DNA from: Chloroflexota bacterium
Lineage (GTDB): Bacteria > Chloroflexota > Anaerolineae > Anaerolineales > UBA11579
NCBI GenBank assembly: GCA_016191875.1
Contig: JACPVG010000036.1
Coordinates: 124,001 to 188,000, forward strand
Direction: 5' to 3'
Length of the DNA: 64,000 nt
The notes beneath the pieces were generated by a model. The model searched no databases. It saw nothing but the letters and a program-made list of their open reading frames with translations, and was not told where the DNA came from. Below are positions 63,335-64,000 of the stretch, in pieces. A program made the position numbers and the translations under genes. Position 1 is the first letter of the stretch. Each line of letters opens with the position of its first letter.

Positions 63335-64000
63335 ATGTTCAAGTCCAATGTATTTCGCATTATCGTCTTACTGGCCATCGTGGCCGGCTCGCTCTCGCTG
63401 GGCGTCCGCCCGGCCGCGGCGGCGGTCGTCCCGCCGGAATATCAGGACCCGGAATGGGTGTGCGAGAACTTCTTTGGCGGGTACTACGCCGGCGACCTGG
63501 TGTGCGTGTTCACCACTGATACCTGGTACTACGGCCTCGCCTACTATGTTTCTCAGGGCTTCTACCTGAGCGGTTTCAGCGCCTATGTGGGCGATTTCTG
63601 GGAGGAATTGGGCTGCCCGCTGGATGAGGGCATCGCCTTCGAGATGGCCAAGTACCAGGTCGGGCCTTACCCGGGCCAGTACGTTTACGACCTGTACAAG
63701 TTCATCGGCTGCTACGTGGTGGATCCGGGCGTTGGCGACCGCACCGGTGACGATGAAGGCGCGGGTACGCTCTCGCTCAAGCCGCCGCGCAACGGCATGA
63801 TGAACTACGCCGCCGGCACCTGCGACGCCAACAACTGCCGCATCACGCCCAACCTGCCGCATGGCGCGGCCGCTGACCTGGGGACCATCCCGGGCGGCGC
63901 GGACGCCACGCTGTACGTGAACCTGGGCGGCGGCACGGGCAGTTACACCGTGTGCTTCTACGGGGAAGGCACGATCTATCAGTATATCTCCGGGCTGTGG
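63335..64000 (+). CDS. secreted Cys-containing protein, paralog 2 (cut by window end)
   Basis: The frame is open to the window end after 222 codons. It parallels the first paralog over its whole visible length: same signal peptide, same Cys positions, and identical blocks such as SLKPPRNGMMNYAAGTC and GGADATLYVNLGGGTGSYTVCF. Differences cluster in the first third of the mature protein (FFGGYYAGDLVCVFTTDTWYYGLAYYVS). The stop lies beyond 64000. GGGAGGTAG precedes ATG 63335. Confidence 0.85.
   Translation, partial: MFKSNVFRIIVLLAIVAGSLSLGVRPAAAAVVPPEYQDPEWVCENFFGGYYAGDLVCVFTTDTWYYGLAYYVSQGFYLSGFSAYVGDFWEELGCPLDEGIAFEMAKYQVGPYPGQYVYDLYKFIGCYVVDPGVGDRTGDDEGAGTLSLKPPRNGMMNYAAGTCDANNCRITPNLPHGAAADLGTIPGGADATLYVNLGGGTGSYTVCFYGEGTIYQYISGLW

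Overview
The window is about 64 kb of high-GC chromosomal DNA. The gene set, the high-GC codon use and the gene order fit a Chloroflexota bacterium, probably of the Anaerolineae type. This taxonomic call is an inference from gene content only. Almost all of the window is housekeeping DNA. I saw no tRNA or rRNA genes, no CRISPR array, no prophage and no complete transposase gene.

Layout. (1) 1-292 is the end of an upstream gene with a basic tail. (2) 776-6696 (+) looks like a phospho-signalling operon: a soluble Ser/Thr kinase with a PQQ-type propeller, a PP2C phosphatase, a J-domain/VWA fusion, a zinc-ribbon/FHA protein, an 80-residue protein and an orphan response regulator. (3) 6713-7341 (-) is a VapBC-type toxin-antitoxin pair, followed by a zinc-ribbon membrane protein. 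(4) 8829-17168 (-) is the cell-shape and division-site cluster, transcribed mreB-mreC-mreD-mrdA-minC-minD-minE-rodA, with a small inverted-repeat element between minC and minD. (5) 17364-30720 holds a secreted M4-like metallopeptidase, a SulP transporter, glmS behind a glmS ribozyme, two lipoproteins, a large exported protein and an MDR oxidoreductase. (6) 31087-43459 (+) is a compact heme operon: hemQ, a coproporphyrin-type ferrochelatase, hemA, hemC, hemD, hemB, a radical SAM/SPASM protein, hemE, hemY, hemL, a second ferrochelatase of protoporphyrin type and two small membrane proteins. (7) 43977-62067 (+) is the dcw cluster: mraZ, rsmH, ftsL, ftsI, murF, mraY, murD, ftsW, murG, a CvpA-like gene, murC, murB, ddl, ftsQ, ftsA and ftsZ. 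murE is missing. (8) 62372-64000 (+) holds two tandem paralogous secreted Cys-containing proteins; the second is cut by the window end.

How it fits together. The mre/min/rodA/mrdA block (elongation and septum placement) and the dcw block (precursor synthesis and division) cover most of envelope growth. glmS, under its ribozyme, supplies the amino sugar for the same pathway. The heme operon contains every step from glutamyl-tRNA to coproheme and heme by the coproporphyrin route, plus extra enzymes that would belong to other routes.

Most worth a second look: two classes of ferrochelatase and a radical SAM enzyme in one heme operon; a glmS ribozyme with an apparent inserted domain; a 254-280 bp inverted-repeat element in three copies, two of which flank murC-murB in direct orientation; an array of six MraZ boxes on a recognisable promoter; the kinase/phosphatase/J-VWA/FHA operon; and the tandem secreted paralogs, which share an identical 74-bp stretch.
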